A stretch of 62,500 nt of DNA from Glandiceps talaboti (GCF_964340395.1 NC_135553.1:20634449-20696948); one strand, 5' to 3'; positions 43,140 through 53,894 are shown, counted from the stretch's first letter. The notes: generated by a model not told the origin, from the sequence alone. Made by a program: numbers and translations.

Positions 43140-44253
43140 AGTCCCCGCTATGATTGGGTTTTAAGGAATTAGCACTACTCTGATCACGCAACAACACTTG
43201 TGAACCTAAATCAAACAGACTTAGATATGTTGTGTCTGCTTGTCGGACATGGAACATGCCTACAACAATAAAGGATTGGTCGGGTATGGGGGATCATATC
43301 AATATGAAAATGGATATGCAAATGTATGTCATAGAACACTGTCCTAATACCAACTCTGAATGAGATCTGTTCAAGCATGTCTGAGTTATGGCTTTGGACA
43401 TGGAAAATTCACAAACAAAATGGCTGCCAGGCAGCCATATTGGATCGTATCATGACGAAAATGGATATGCACATGTATGTCATAGAACACTGTCCTAATA
43501 CCAACTTCGAATGAGATCTGTTCAAGCATGTCTGAGTTATGGCTTTGGACATGGAAAATTTGCAAACAAAATGGCTGCCAGGCAGCCATATTGGATCGTA
43601 TCACAATGAAAATGGACATGCACATGTATGTCATAGAACACTGTCCTAACACCAACTTTGAATGAGATCTGTTCAAGCATGTCTGAGTTATAGCTTTGGA
43701 CATGGAAAATTTGCAAACAAAATGGCTGCCAGGCAGCCATATTGGATCGTATCACAATGAAAATGGATATGCACATGTATGTCATAGAACACTGTCCTAA
43801 TACCAACTTTGAATGAGATCTGTTCAAGCATGTCTAAGTTATGGCTTTGGACATGAAAATTCACAAACAAAATGGCTGCCAGGCGGCCATATTGGATCGT
43901 ATCATGACAACAATGAATATGCACATATATGCCATAGAACACTGTCCTAATACCAACTCTGAATGAGATCTGTGTGAGCATGTCTGAGTTATGGCTTTAG
44001 ACAGGGAAAATTCACAAACAAAATGGCTGCTAGGCGGCCATATTGGATCGTATCATAAAACAAATTGACGTGCATATGTATGCTATAGCATGTTGCCCCT
44101 GTACCAAGTTTGAAAAAAATCGGTACAGGCATCTCCAAGAAACGGCTGCGGACGGACGGACGGACGGACGGACGGACGGACGGACGGACGCACGGATGGA
44201 CAGACGGAACCCAATCCATAAGTCCCCGTTCCGGACTTCGTCCGCGGGGACTA
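43140..44253. mobile_element. 1.1-kb non-autonomous element with 151-bp internal repeats
   Basis: TAGTCCCCGC near 43140 and GCGGGGACTA near 44244 are inverted ends. The interior has about five direct repeats of 151 bp (each with AAATGGCTGCCAGGCAGCCA and TATTGGATCGTATCA), then a shorter unit with GACGGACG repeats (44150-44190). Long minus-strand frames across it are repeat artefacts. Confidence 0.8.
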
Positions 44254-44479
44254 AAAAGCCCAATGTGAGGGTATATAAGTGATGTGCCCGCTGACCAGAA
44301 ACAATGTTATTTTTGGCCTTAGAGTGTATACTTAAAGTATAGATACATGTCATCATAGCAAACATAACATAACACCTCAAAAAACACAATACCAAACTTG
44401 AGGTTAATATTGTTTTCATGAAATTGGAAAACATTACTCCGGTCTATAAAGACAGTATCTCAAAATGAATCATATTTAC

Positions 44480-44695
44480 CATTCTTGTATTTCTGACAAT
44501 TAGGTTTGATGACTTGTTCATTAGGATGGATAGTAGTGATAGTTGACGGGATGATGACACCCTGGTTTGTCATACAGTAACACATTGTGGGAGTGCACTG
44601 TAAGGGGTTAAAGGTCACGGTAGGGGTCCATATACAGGCGGGTGCTGGTAGACTAAGTTTCTCACTCTTTACACTGGCAATATAGCATGGTGACA
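44480..44695 (-). CDS. Exon: TY3
   Basis: A 72-codon phase 1-1 exon with six cysteines: SPCYIASVKSEKLSL, APACIWTPTVTFNPLQC, MCYCMTNQGVIIPST and PNCQKYKNG. The usual NGTF after cysteine 2 is replaced (TVTF), and the core is CYCM. It is outside the x/y alternation. Confidence 0.88.
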
Positions 44696-44759
44696 CTGTA
44701 AGAAATAGAAATATACCCATGGATGTGATTCTATAGTTCAACATTTAAGAACACAGTCA

Positions 44760-45215
44760 CTGGAGCTGCACATGTTAGACACTGCAATAATTGTCATGTT
44801 TAGCTTTTACCCAACAGTCCGCACTCTTAATGAATCAAATTAAGTTCTCTGAAAGTGCACCAATCTCGTGTTAGGAGTCCTCTACACAATATTGTTTTTG
44901 TAAACTTTTCATTGCACGCAGTGTCAATGCACATTTCATTATAAGTACCAGTATTTATATATATGACCAAAAAAACCACATAATTATATTATAACATAAT
45001 TGTTCGGCAGCGGTGTATTGAAAAGTCCATGTCACAATATGTGGTCTGTAATTTGGTGTTTCTGCATCTATAATGAAGGGTTATTTCATTCTGTAACCAT
45101 GTTATTGTTTATAAGCACTGGTCTTACTCATTGTCAAGACAAATAGCATAGTGATAGTGTAAGAGGTGAATTAGGATCTCACAGCTATTAGACATAGCTG
45201 TACCACTAATCTCTG
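44760..45215. other. Intron sequence without recognised feature
   Basis: AT-rich intron upstream of TY3. I saw no exon, RNA gene or tandem repeat. Confidence 0.5.
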
Positions 45216-45218
45216 CCA

Positions 45219-45625
45219 ATTAACATACAACACATAACGGATAATTATTGAAGCGTTTCAGCTACTTTCCCCATTCACTTAGAACGTTCATATCAGGTGT
45301 AAAATAACAATGTTTAATTATCAACTCAGTAGTGGTCACTCTAAATGTATTCCAATTTGTAAACAATGTTGACAGCAGACAAAACCCAACAGTGTCACAA
45401 TTAGAATACTGCATAGGCAGAATTGATTGACACTTCATTCACTGATAGTGATCAATTAGGGTCTACCCTTCCCAATGAGTAAACATTGTTTACAGTGAGA
45501 TAGATTACATTTAGAGCTACCACTACTGAGATGATAATTAAAGTGAAGTAAATACATTGTAAGTTATTTTACACCTGATATGAAAACATTCTAAGTGAAT
45601 GGGGCAAGTTATCTGTTACGTGTGT
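45219..45625. mobile_element. Foldback element family B, uninterrupted copy
   Basis: CATATCAGGTGTAAAATAAC with AATTATCAACTCAGTAGTGG pairs with CCACTACTGAGATGATAATT and TATTTTACACCTGATATG. Internal GGTCTACCCTTCCCAATGAG is the reverse complement of 3278-3297. Confidence 0.75.
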
Positions 45626-45701
45626 GTTGTACGTTGTACAACATGTTACTATCAAACATTTGCAGTTTGACTGATGGGGAGAAAGTCAAGGTCATTACTA
45701 A

Positions 45702-46158
45702 AAGAGGTTTAGATGCATGTATTTACATGTCTTTGATGCACCTACGTTACATCACAGTCACTACATGCTTCGGAGTAACCCATGTATCGATGATGCTACA
45801 TCAAAATGGCAGTTTACACGTTACTGTAAATACTTCTTGATGTTTTTGTCATTTTTCTTCTATTAAATGTTGTAATTTTTTATGTTAAAGTTCGGAAATG
45901 TAACTGTAAACTAAATGTTCGGTTTTTCGTTTGGGTAGTGGCAGAAAAAATGGCAAAAAACACTGACATGTTTGGAAAACAAAGTCATGTGTTTGGCCTG
46001 CTGGACAGAAGATGCCATCGCGTGAGTGCACATTCCAATGTCTTTTTACGTTCCTGTTCTGAACGCGTACCTGAACACAACCTTGTATGCGTCATTATAC
46101 GTGTACACGATACGATAATGCCCTCGTACGCGTTCTAATGTGTATCTAAACCTCTCTA
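45702..46158. mobile_element. Non-autonomous DNA transposon, second copy
   Basis: The ends AAGAGGTTTAGAT and ATCTAAACCTCTCT, with interior TTTTTGTCATTTTTCTTCTA and GGACAGAAGATGCCATCGCG, match the element at 15728-16181. It lies 21 bp from exon L2. Confidence 0.8.
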
Positions 46159-46179
46159 ATGAATCAGTTTGTCACTTAC

Positions 46180-46236
46180 ATGTACTTGTTGTCGTTGGTG
46201 TGGTAGTTGTTGTTGGTGTTGTTTTAGAAATATCAG
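46180..46236 (-). CDS. Exon: short linker L2
   Basis: A 19-codon phase 1-1 exon reads ADISKTTPTTTTTPTTTST up to GTAAGT. It is a classical PTS-type mucin tract. Acceptor TTTTTTTTCACAG is strong. Confidence 0.8.
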
Positions 46237-46479
46237 CTGTGAAAAAAAGGAAGCAAATGGATAAAGTATAAACTTGAGTGTATTTTCCAGGCAATAGTTT
46301 ACAAAGATAGCCAATCAGTAAAACTAATTGGACTCTACATGTATAAGGCTGTCAATATTGTAAACATTTCTTATGATTTACAGCTAAAACTAGTAAGGTT
46401 TGCCAGAACACTATATCATGTAACATATACATTTACATTCTGAGTTGATCATTCTGCAAGTTTATGCTGTTGTTTTACT

Positions 46480-47210
46480 TGATAGATATCTACACTTTTA
46501 CTACTGAACACAGCATGATTGTTATTGAGGACAGTTTCATTGATAGATAACACTTTTACTACTGGACACAGCATGATTGTTATTGAGGAAAGTTTCATTG
46601 ATAGATAACAACACTTTTACTACTGAACACAGCATGATTGTTATTGAGGAAAGTTTTATTGATAGATAATAACACTTTTACTACTGAACACAGCATGATT
46701 GTTATTGAGGAAAGTTTCATTGATAGATAACAACACTTTTACTACTGAACACAGCATGATTGTTATTGAGGAAAGTTTCATTGATAGATAACAACACTTT
46801 TACTACTGAACACAGCATGGTTTGTTATTGAGGAAAGTTTCATTGATAGATAACAACACTTTTACTGCTGAACACAGCATGATTGTGATTGAGGAAAGTT
46901 TCATTGATAGATAACAACACTTTTACTACTGAACACAGCACGATTGTTATTGAGGAAAGTTTCATTGATAGATAACAACACTTTTACTACTGAACACAGC
47001 ATGATTGTTATTGAGGAAAGTTTTATTGATAGATAACAACACTTTTACTTCTGAACACAGCATGATTGTTATTGAGGAAAGTTTCATTGATAGATAACAA
47101 CACTTTTACTACTGAACACAGCATGATTGTTATTGAGGGAAGTTTCATTGATAGATAACAACACTTTTACTACTGAACACAGCATGATTGTTATTGAGGG
47201 AAGTTTCAAA
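46480..47210. repeat. About 61-bp minisatellite, 12 copies
   Basis: The unit includes CACTTTTACTACTGAACACA, GCATGATTGTTATTGAGGAA and AGTTTCATTGATAGATAACA. Copies are highly uniform, pointing to recent expansion or homogenisation. Confidence 0.95.
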
Positions 47211-47464
47211 AGGGAATGAACATCAACAAAATTATTTCAATCACAGTCTTTCTGTGTTCAGCAATAAAAGTGTTCTTGTCTAGCAAGTAACGCAACAACC
47301 TCAACTTGCCACATGATTGGCATTGATCATTAAATGTATATTTCAAGTTCTGGCGAATACATTGAATGTTAACTGATCTGAATGAATCTAGCGACTTGCT
47401 TTTTACCAAACTATGCATCTAACTTTGAGCCTTGGTTTATTGTATAACACTACAATATGTCTTT

Positions 47465-47800
47465 GAAGGGGTGATATGGATGAGGATTGGGGTATTTATT
47501 TTGGATTTTTAATTCATAAAACAATTTTATCATGGCTTCCTACTTGAAAAATCATGTGGAAGAACGTATGCCAAGTCAATAAAGTGCAAACGATTAATAA
47601 ATGTGTAAAATCTTTGTTATTGTACGTACAATAACAAACTTTTTAAACATTTCTTTTTTAGCTTTTTGCACCGTATTGAGTTACAAACACAGACTTTGTC
47701 AATGTGGTTTCACTTTGAGTAGGAAGCCATGATAAAATTGTTTTATAAATTAAAGATACCAAAAAAATACCCAATCCTCATCCATATATGCCACTTTACA
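47465..47800. mobile_element. Foldback element family G, third copy
   Basis: GGATGAGGATTGGGGTATTT and CCCAATCCTCATCCATAT are inverted ends. AATTTTATCATGGCTTCCTA and TAGGAAGCCATGATAAAATT are perfect inner arms. Confidence 0.8.
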
Positions 47801-47885
47801 TGTGGTTTGACTGATCTAGTACCCACAGTTCCCTACAGCAAAAGTTCTAATTGCTAGTACAGAAAGTCAGATAATTGCCACTCAC

Positions 47886-48098
47886 TGTATCTGTACTGTT
47901 CACACTTGGGAGTTCCTTTAGAGATATGGGTCAGTGTCCCTGGTACAGTAACCCCTTTAATGTCAACACAGTGACACATCCAAGTACCTGAATGGCACTG
48001 CAGTGGTGAGTATCTACCACTAGGTTCACACTGTGGTGGGTATAAACCAGGTGTTGTGACAGCAATTTGATGTTGGGTCACACAGTCAGTACTTGGTG
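47886..48098 (-). CDS. Exon: TY2
   Basis: A 71-codon phase 1-1 exon with six cysteines: TDCVTQHQIAVTTPGL, PQCEPSGRYSPLQC, MCHCVDIKGVTVPGT and PKCEQYRYS. The core is CHCV and the residue after cysteine 2 follows a GRY rather than GTF pattern. Donor GTGAGT. Confidence 0.92.
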
Positions 48099-48187
48099 CT
48101 GTAATCGAATACTCAAATTAGTAACAGTATAAATTTAGACTTAGAAATTCATCCTCCTTTACTCCTGTAAACCATAATATAAGCTTA

Positions 48188-48582
48188 AAGGGGAACACCA
48201 CTCCAGGAAATAAAGACACTTCCATAATCTATGGGTTCTGGAGTCATATTTCATTTTACATCACCTACAATTACTTGCAATTCCAGAGAAGCATCAAGTT
48301 GATCTTGTGCCTTTATAGGGTTTGCTATGGGCTATTGCATCATGGGAGTCAGCAGAAAGTATATATTGAAGTTGGACACTGAATATTCATGAGTCCTGAG
48401 TGCCTATACCCCCAGTTTAAAATATACCTCATGAATATTCATTAGATCATATTCATATATCAAATTGGTGTTTTTCTGAAATTGAAAGTAACTGTAGGTG
48501 ATGTAAAATCATGAAATGACTCTCCAGAACTCATAGTTTATGAAAATGATTTCATCTCCTGGAGTGGCGTTTCCCTTTAAAC
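48188..48582. mobile_element. Foldback element with AAAGGGGAACACCACTCC ends
   Basis: AAAGGGGAACACCACTCCAG and CTGGAGTGGCGTTTCCCTTT are inverted ends. TTTACATCACCTACAATTAC and GTAACTGTAGGTGATGTAAA are inner arms. A second copy is at 57174-57557. Confidence 0.85.
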
Positions 48583-48962
48583 ACAGTTTGTAACAATTAA
48601 TTACAGGAGTGTACAAACATTGACTCTGATCAGTCCATACAGTAAGTCAACTTTCCCCAAAGTAAAGTTCCTAGGCCTTTCCAACATTAATGTGTCATGT
48701 ATGTACATACAGAATCAGTGTTAATTCTATCCAAAATTGCCGTATATATATATCAGATGGTAAAGAATTCCATAGTCTAGGCACACAGTTTGAAAATGCA
48801 AGGCTACCGTATGTCTGGGTCTTGAATTGTGTTGGAAGGAGGCTCTTGGTAGCTGAATGCAAGGGAACACGTCGGTGTGTAACTTAAATTTGCAGAAGGT
48901 CATAGATGTAGAAATATATGATGCAAGTATACAATAATTCTGGGGATTGATTTTATACTTAC

Positions 48963-48992
48963 TCTGTGTCTCAGTTGGAGTTTGTGGTGGGG
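48963..48992 (-). CDS. Exon: short linker L1 (10 codons)
   Basis: A micro-exon in phase 1-1 reads xPPQTPTETQ up to a perfect GTAAGT, with acceptor CTTTTCAG. Its Pro/Thr content and its place between TY1 and TY2 support it, though 30 nt is short. Confidence 0.65.
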
Positions 48993-49142
48993 CTGAAAAG
49001 AAATGAGAGTAAAGTCTAAGTTAAGTAAACATCCTATTTTACTCTTTGTAATAATATTTCGAACTGTTAAATTGATTTAATACTCAAGTGATAGTTTGAG
49101 TACAAATCACTTTGTAGGTGAGTTTGACGATAGGACGATATG

Positions 49143-49315
49143 ACAGAACCCCATGACGCGAAAGTGTAAATGTTCGGGGTATTTGCATGTATTTGCATGA
49201 ATGCTTGCAGTGTTCTCTGTGGCAGTACTTTCACAAGCGTAGTGAGAGAAACACTGTGAGTGCAAATACCACTGAGTACCCACACCTGCACTAATGTGGA
49301 ATGGGGTTCTGCTAT
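49143..49315. mobile_element. Foldback element (CAGAACCCCATG ends)
   Basis: GACAGAACCCCATGACG and AATGGGGTTCTGC are inverted ends. GAATGCTTGCAGTGTTCTCT and AGAGAAACACTGTGAGTGCA pair inside. Relatives are at 52450-52598, 33005-33135 and 2445-2575. Confidence 0.7.
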
Positions 49316-49448
49316 TTTTTATTACATTATGTTTATTGAAAGCAGCAAATTTTCTATAAACTGACACTGTGCAAATACATGCTTTTGTGTAGAGGTGGCA
49401 AAGTAATCTGTGTTACATATACTGTAGGTTACTAACGATAAGACTTAC

Positions 49449-49548
49449 TTGTGTATGGTGAACAGTTGGGATAACCTATTGTAGACTGGGTTCCAGGAAT
49501 TCGTTGACCTTCTGTGTTGACACAGAAACACAAACCATCAGATGTACA
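49449..49548 (-). CDS. Exon: TY1, C-terminal half
   Basis: This exon starts in phase 0 and ends in phase 1. It reads CTSDGLCFCVNTEG, QRIPGTQST and YPNCSPYT, providing cysteines 3 to 6 of the first TY domain. Its partner exon is 49841-49947. It is the only TY domain split by an intron. Confidence 0.88.
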
Positions 49549-49840
49549 CTGTTGGAGAAAGTATTATATCTCAGAAGTAAGTACAGAACCTGATATCATA
49601 TTCAAGGTGTGGAAGTTTTCGAAATTTCATTTAGAAGTCCGAAAATGAAGTTCAGCAATCGCATTGATGCCAGACCACCTCCCCCTTAAACAAACAAACA
49701 AAGTTCGTTTACTGAGCTTGTGTGACAAAGTGTGTGATCGCCCCTAACATAGCACACAAGAAAACATGTCTGAATTCTTATTTCTCTTTCTTATTCCTTT
49801 CTTAATGGGCAGTCTTGAGAACGGGATAAAAGAACCATAC

Positions 49841-49947
49841 CTGCACTGGTTCATATGTACCGTCTTGATTGCAAGATGGACGATAAGCACCAGGAAGAGG
49901 TGTAGCAATTATACTAGTGTATCGTCGTAGATGTTCTAAACAACCAC
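49841..49947 (-). CDS. Exon: TY1, N-terminal half
   Basis: This exon starts in phase 1 and ends in phase 0 after VQ. It reads GGCLEHLRRYTSIIATP, then RPSCNQDGTYEPVQ, supplying cysteines 1 and 2. Joined to 49449-49548 it gives a 69-codon six-cysteine TY domain. The intron falls just before cysteine 3. Confidence 0.88.
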
Positions 49948-49949
49948 CT

Positions 49950-50750
49950 AGAAGAAAAAACGCACAAGATTCGAATCTACTGAAATATTTCTGACCATCA
50001 TTGACTACATTGCTTAAGTGTTCTATAGTCTGTGACACAACAAATCGATGTTTCTACAGATGAAGATACATAAATTTCTGTCCTTCCAAATTTTGACAGG
50101 ATCATTTAATGCCAGAGTTGACTACAAATTGCTAGTGTACTAGTAGTCTATTACACAACAAATTGATGTTTTACAGCTGAAGATACACAAAATATTTTCT
50201 TCAAAATTTTGACAGGGTTGATAAAATGTCAAAGTTCATTTGTGATCAACTACATAAATGGTTTCAATGTTTTAAATGTTTCTGTATTTTCAAGTTCCTC
50301 TTTCTTTCTGACGAGTACACAATTGGCTGTCAAAGTCTCCAGAAATGATTTCATAAATTGAAGTTTCAATATACTTTTACCTTATATCTGACAAAAGTAC
50401 AGCTTCAGCCATGCAATATTATCATTTTAAAAAAGACAATACAACTTACATTTTGTTAAAATACATACTTCAAACAATTGGAGTTTAAGATCTGGGCACT
50501 TTTACTTCCATATTTGATTTCCCATATTAAATGCCTTATGGTGTTAAAGGTCAAATTGTTCCCTGTACTGATTTGCCTATGGCATGAATGATAACTTTCA
50601 AGGTGATGTTGCTTATATTCTATCTGAGTTAACTTTGTGAATTGTAAATGTGTAGAACAACATGTCTGTACACTTATTTCCATGCAAGTTTATAGTATAC
50701 GACCTTTAAATCTTAGGTTCCTTTTATGTGGTTGATAAATCTCACAGAAA
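49950..50750. other. Intron sequence without recognised feature
   Basis: It contains a diverged direct repeat (ACACAACAAATTGATGTTTT and ACACAACAAATCGATGTTTC about 120 bp apart). No exon was seen. Confidence 0.45.
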
Positions 50751-50755
50751 CTCAC

Positions 50756-50805
50756 CAATATTACATGATTTCTTCGTACAGGCCAGAGTACCACTGTTGC
50801 AGATA
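50756..50805 (-). CDS. Exon: pacifastin/VWC-like module 6, second half
   Basis: A 50-nt exon in phase 2-1 reads ICNSGTLACTKKSCNI. It supplies cysteines 4, 5 and 6 of a module whose first half is in 51089-51226. The third cysteine codon (TG plus T) is assembled across the intron. Its end joins in frame to the TY1 exon. Confidence 0.85.
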
Positions 50806-51088
50806 CTGTAAATAGCAAAATTATATTATTAGTGCTTATGTAAGTAATGTCAAAATGGTTCAACTTATCCATTAGTTTCTTTTCATCTTTGACTCTTAGT
50901 CTACATTTTATTTATGTTTTTTGTGTTGTTCTATTCGTAATGTCAGTAACCTCACCTGTTTGTTTGTGCTTGATGTAATCACATGTATTTTTTGGTGTAT
51001 TTTTATGGAGCCTGTAAATGGGGACTTGGTTATCAAGGAAATAAAATTCAAAAAAAAAAAATCCATTATACAATACAGGTATACATAC

Positions 51089-51226
51089 CAGACGTTACAA
51101 CCTTTGGTGACAAATTGACCAGATTTAATTGGAGCACCTGTCTCAGTGTCTATGCACATTGATGTCTCATACATGTTAGGGTCACAGAATAGTCGTGTAC
51201 AGGCCCAGTCACCATCAGTACAAACA
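51089..51226 (-). CDS. Exon: pacifastin/VWC-like module 5 end and module 6 start
   Basis: A 46-codon phase 2-2 exon reads VCTDGDWACTRLFC, then SMCIDTETGAPIKSG and VTKGCNV with TG of the next Cys. The pattern C-N-x-C-x-C-x-x-G-x-x-x-C-T-x-x-x-C matches pacifastin inhibitors and the first half of VWC domains. The spacing between cysteines 1 and 2 is longer than in arthropod pacifastins. Confidence 0.87.
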
Positions 51227-51349
51227 CTGAAAGATTGAAAGCAAAATTATATCATTAGTATTTACAATAACGCTCTTCACAGGAAATCTTAATTTAATTT
51301 TCCTTTGTAAATTCTGAGTGCACTCGTTATAAGGCAGTGTCATCTTTAT

Positions 51350-51545
51350 CAAGAGTGGTCATATGGATGAGGATTGGGGTATTTATTTTGGATTTTTAAA
51401 AAATTTATTTAACAATTTTAACATATTCCAAGTCCTTTGTTTGTATTAAAAACTCAATAATTGCAACTGATTAATAAATGTATAAACATGTTTGTAATTG
51501 TACGTAGAATGACAAACTTTTCACACAGTTTTTAGCTTTTTGCAA
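51350..51545. mobile_element. Foldback element family G, truncated copy
   Basis: GTCATATGGATGAGGATTGG with GGTATTTATTTTGGATTTTT is the family G left end. The right half is missing. Confidence 0.65.
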
Positions 51546-51960
51546 CGTGAATGTATGCTAACTAGAATATGATAATTAGCAGATAAATAGTCAGTCAATA
51601 CCGTAAACAGTGTAGTTAGTTAGTTGGTTTATTATAGTGACATGAGGTTTAGAAAAATAAATTACAATAACTAGACAAAAATAGAAAACACAACCTCCCA
51701 GCCCGATGGGCTTGTAAGTCACCTTTGAAATATTTACAAAGTAAAGCGGGAAAAAAATACAAATAATCTGAAAAGTAAAATAAAGACTTTGTCTATACAA
51801 ACAGCTTCAATTAATTTAGAGGTAGCTTGAACCCTATATCCTTGAGTAAATATTTCAATTTATAACCAACGGAACTTGAAGATTTTACAAAATTAAATGT
51901 AGTGCTTTCAAATCTGTATAAAAATCACAACTCGAAAGAAAATGCACGTAAGCGTAAGTA
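51546..51960. other. Intron sequence without recognised feature
   Basis: I saw nothing coding on either strand. Part of 51610-51780 resembles reverse-oriented LINE-type UTR text (GGTTTATTATAGTGACATG) but was not classifiable. Confidence 0.4.
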
Positions 51961-51965
51961 CTTAC

Positions 51966-52103
51966 CATGTATTACAATCTCTATGTACAACCTGGCCATG
52001 ACTGTAGGTTACAGAGTCAGTGTTTGTACATGTCTTGGGTCTTATAGTGTTAACACTGTCACAGTCAGTTTGTGTGCAGTCCCATTTCCCCTTTGTACAT
52101 ACA
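51966..52103 (-). CDS. Exon: pacifastin/VWC-like module 4 end and module 5 start
   Basis: A 46-codon phase 2-2 exon reads VCTKGKWDCTQTDC, then PKTCTNTDSVTYSHGQ and VVHRDCNT plus TG. It was read directly from splice signals. The DCNTC core is identical to the commonest pacifastin core. Confidence 0.88.
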
Positions 52104-52139
52104 CTATAAATAAATGTATCAGAAAAAACAAAAGATTTT

Positions 52140-52420
52140 ATAGTTTGGCCACTAGAAGTGCTGTTTGGGAAGTAGCTTTTGGACCACAGGTGAGAAGTTC
52201 ACAAGTACTGTAGCTTCCTTTGAAAGACTCATCAATTGGTAGTGTGTCAAGGCAAAATGTTGTGGCATTCTCAACAAAGTCAAAAAATTCTGTTACATTT
52301 GTTTCAGATCACATTACTTTTAGGAACTCAAGGCACTACTTCATTCACATTGTTTGACTGCCTCATGTTCATTCCTACTGCCATCTGATTTTAGCCCTCA
52401 TTTTTTCCTTGTGTGGTGCC
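52140..52420. repeat. Interspersed repeat copy (partner at 54178-54510)
   Basis: AAAAGATTTTATAGTTTGGC, CACTAGAAGTGCTGTT and TTTTAGCCCTCATTTTTTCC correspond in order to text at 54178-54510. Class unknown. Confidence 0.55.
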
Positions 52421-52449
52421 CTCTTGTGCCACTTTGATATTACCATAAT

Positions 52450-52598
52450 AAGGTGTAAGAGCAAGTGTACTCAGGTACGCCTTTGCACGAGTGCTTGCAG
52501 TGCTCTCTGCGAAAGTGCAGCAGAAAACACTGCAAGCACGAGTGCAAATACCCCTGAGTATGCACACTGGCAGTCCTGTGGCATGGGGTTCTGACATT
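52450..52598. mobile_element. Foldback element related to 49143-49315
   Basis: GCACGAGTGCTTGCAGTGCT and AACACTGCAAGCACGAGTGC are near-perfect inverted arms. The right end is GTGGCATGGGGTTCTGAC. Confidence 0.7.
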
Positions 52599-52827
52599 AT
52601 GACATATGTTTATCCGAAACTGTAAATTTCCGTAAAAAATGACACTATGCGATTACCCACTTTCAAGTAAAACGAACTATCGTGTCCTCATTTGCATATA
52701 ATTTGCATGCTGGTATGCAATAATGTTTTCAGTATTGCACTGCAGTGAAAATACCACTAGTATTCGCTCGCACGCACCATTACCAGTAATCTCTGGTACA
52801 TATGTAATAATACTCAATACAACTTAC

Positions 52828-52971
52828 CATACATTGCAGTCTCTTTCATATACATAGCCTTCTGGTCGTGTCTCGTCTCCCACTTTACACACATTGTCCT
52901 TCACTCTAACTCTTATCTCAGCTGGAGGACACAGCAGTGTAGTGCACTCCCATTTACCACTGTTACAAATG
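52828..52971 (-). CDS. Exon: pacifastin/VWC-like module 3 end and module 4 start
   Basis: A 48-codon phase 2-2 exon reads ICNSGKWECTTLLCPP, then DNVCKVGDETRPEGYV and YERDCNV plus TG. All cysteines of the pattern are present. Confidence 0.88.
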
Positions 52972-53355
52972 CTGATGACAAAAAAAACCCAACAAGTTAT
53001 TGAGAACTTATCAATTCCATCATATTCTTTGGGTTGCAAAACAGACTAGGGTACACTAGTTATGTTTTTGGCCCAGTGTTCTCGTGAGTTTGTTCTAGGA
53101 TAATAGGTGTGCAACTAATTAAGTGCAAAATTGATAAACTCTGATAAGACAGTGATAATGGTAGTGTGGAAATAGGAAAAAACATACAGTCGGAGGCAAG
53201 GATACTGGTACTATTGAAAACTTCATTTGAAATATAGAGAAAAATAAGAAAATAATATTAGAAATCTGGAAAATGATGTAAATTTTTTTTATTCCTCTTG
53301 GCCCCTACACTCGGTGCCGTCATGTGCAAGCAGTAAGTGTATGTGTTAAACCTAC

Positions 53356-53490
53356 CATTTATTACAATCATTGTCGATGACATCACGACTTTCATACACT
53401 GTTTTATCAATTGTCTCACATTGAGTAGGATTCACTCCTGTGCCAGTGCTGCGAGAACCGCACGACCAACTTCCACTCTGCATACACTGA
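53356..53490 (-). CDS. Exon: pacifastin/VWC-like module 2 end and module 3 start
   Basis: A 45-codon phase 2-2 exon reads QCMQSGSWSCGSRSTG, then PTQCETIDKTVYES and IDNDCNK plus TG. The sixth cysteine of module 2 is replaced by Thr (SCGSRST). The partner cysteine 2, on the preceding exon, is also missing. Confidence 0.87.
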
Positions 53491-53779
53491 CTGTAAATAC
53501 ATAACAAACCAGGTACATGAATGAAAACTGGATGGTCTCAACAAAAAACTCAACTTACATTGTACAAGCTTTAAAAAAAATTCTAACTAGCTTTGGCCCT
53601 GTTAACACAAAATCATGTAAAATGTAAGAGTAGCGTTATGAATATCCTGTAACGTTTCTAGTAATCATCAAATCTTGTAGGTAAGACGACGATTCATTTC
53701 CTGTTGTTCTGAAGAAAATATTTTTGAAATTACTGGATAAAATTTTTTTTGAAATGTAATTCTCATTAAACATACTTAC

Positions 53780-53894
53780 CATGTTTGGCCTCCATATGGC
53801 GCTGTTTCAAATGTTCTATAAATCTTTGTACCCATAATACAAACTCCAAATTTATCATTGCTTGAGTCATCATTATCACCACCTTTCACTAATC
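53780..53894 (-). CDS. Exon: pacifastin/VWC-like module 2 start
   Basis: A 115-nt exon in phase 1-2 reads LVKGGDNDDSSNDK, FGVCIMGTKIYRTF and APYGGQT plus TG. Where the others have D/G-C-N-x-C, this one has G-G-Q-T-C, so cysteine 2 is lost. An acidic, Asn-rich stretch precedes the module. Confidence 0.85.

Noticed and set aside
43386-44434. Overlapping minus-strand frames with repeated ILF-x-NF-x-CPKP
   Set aside because: The frames follow the 151-bp repeats of a TIR element. No start, no domain and no splice support.
231-49947. Thyroglobulin orthologue
   Set aside because: TY domains are numerous, but no type-2/3 repeats or cholinesterase-like domain was seen, and the EMI, WxxW and pacifastin-like parts do not belong to thyroglobulin.
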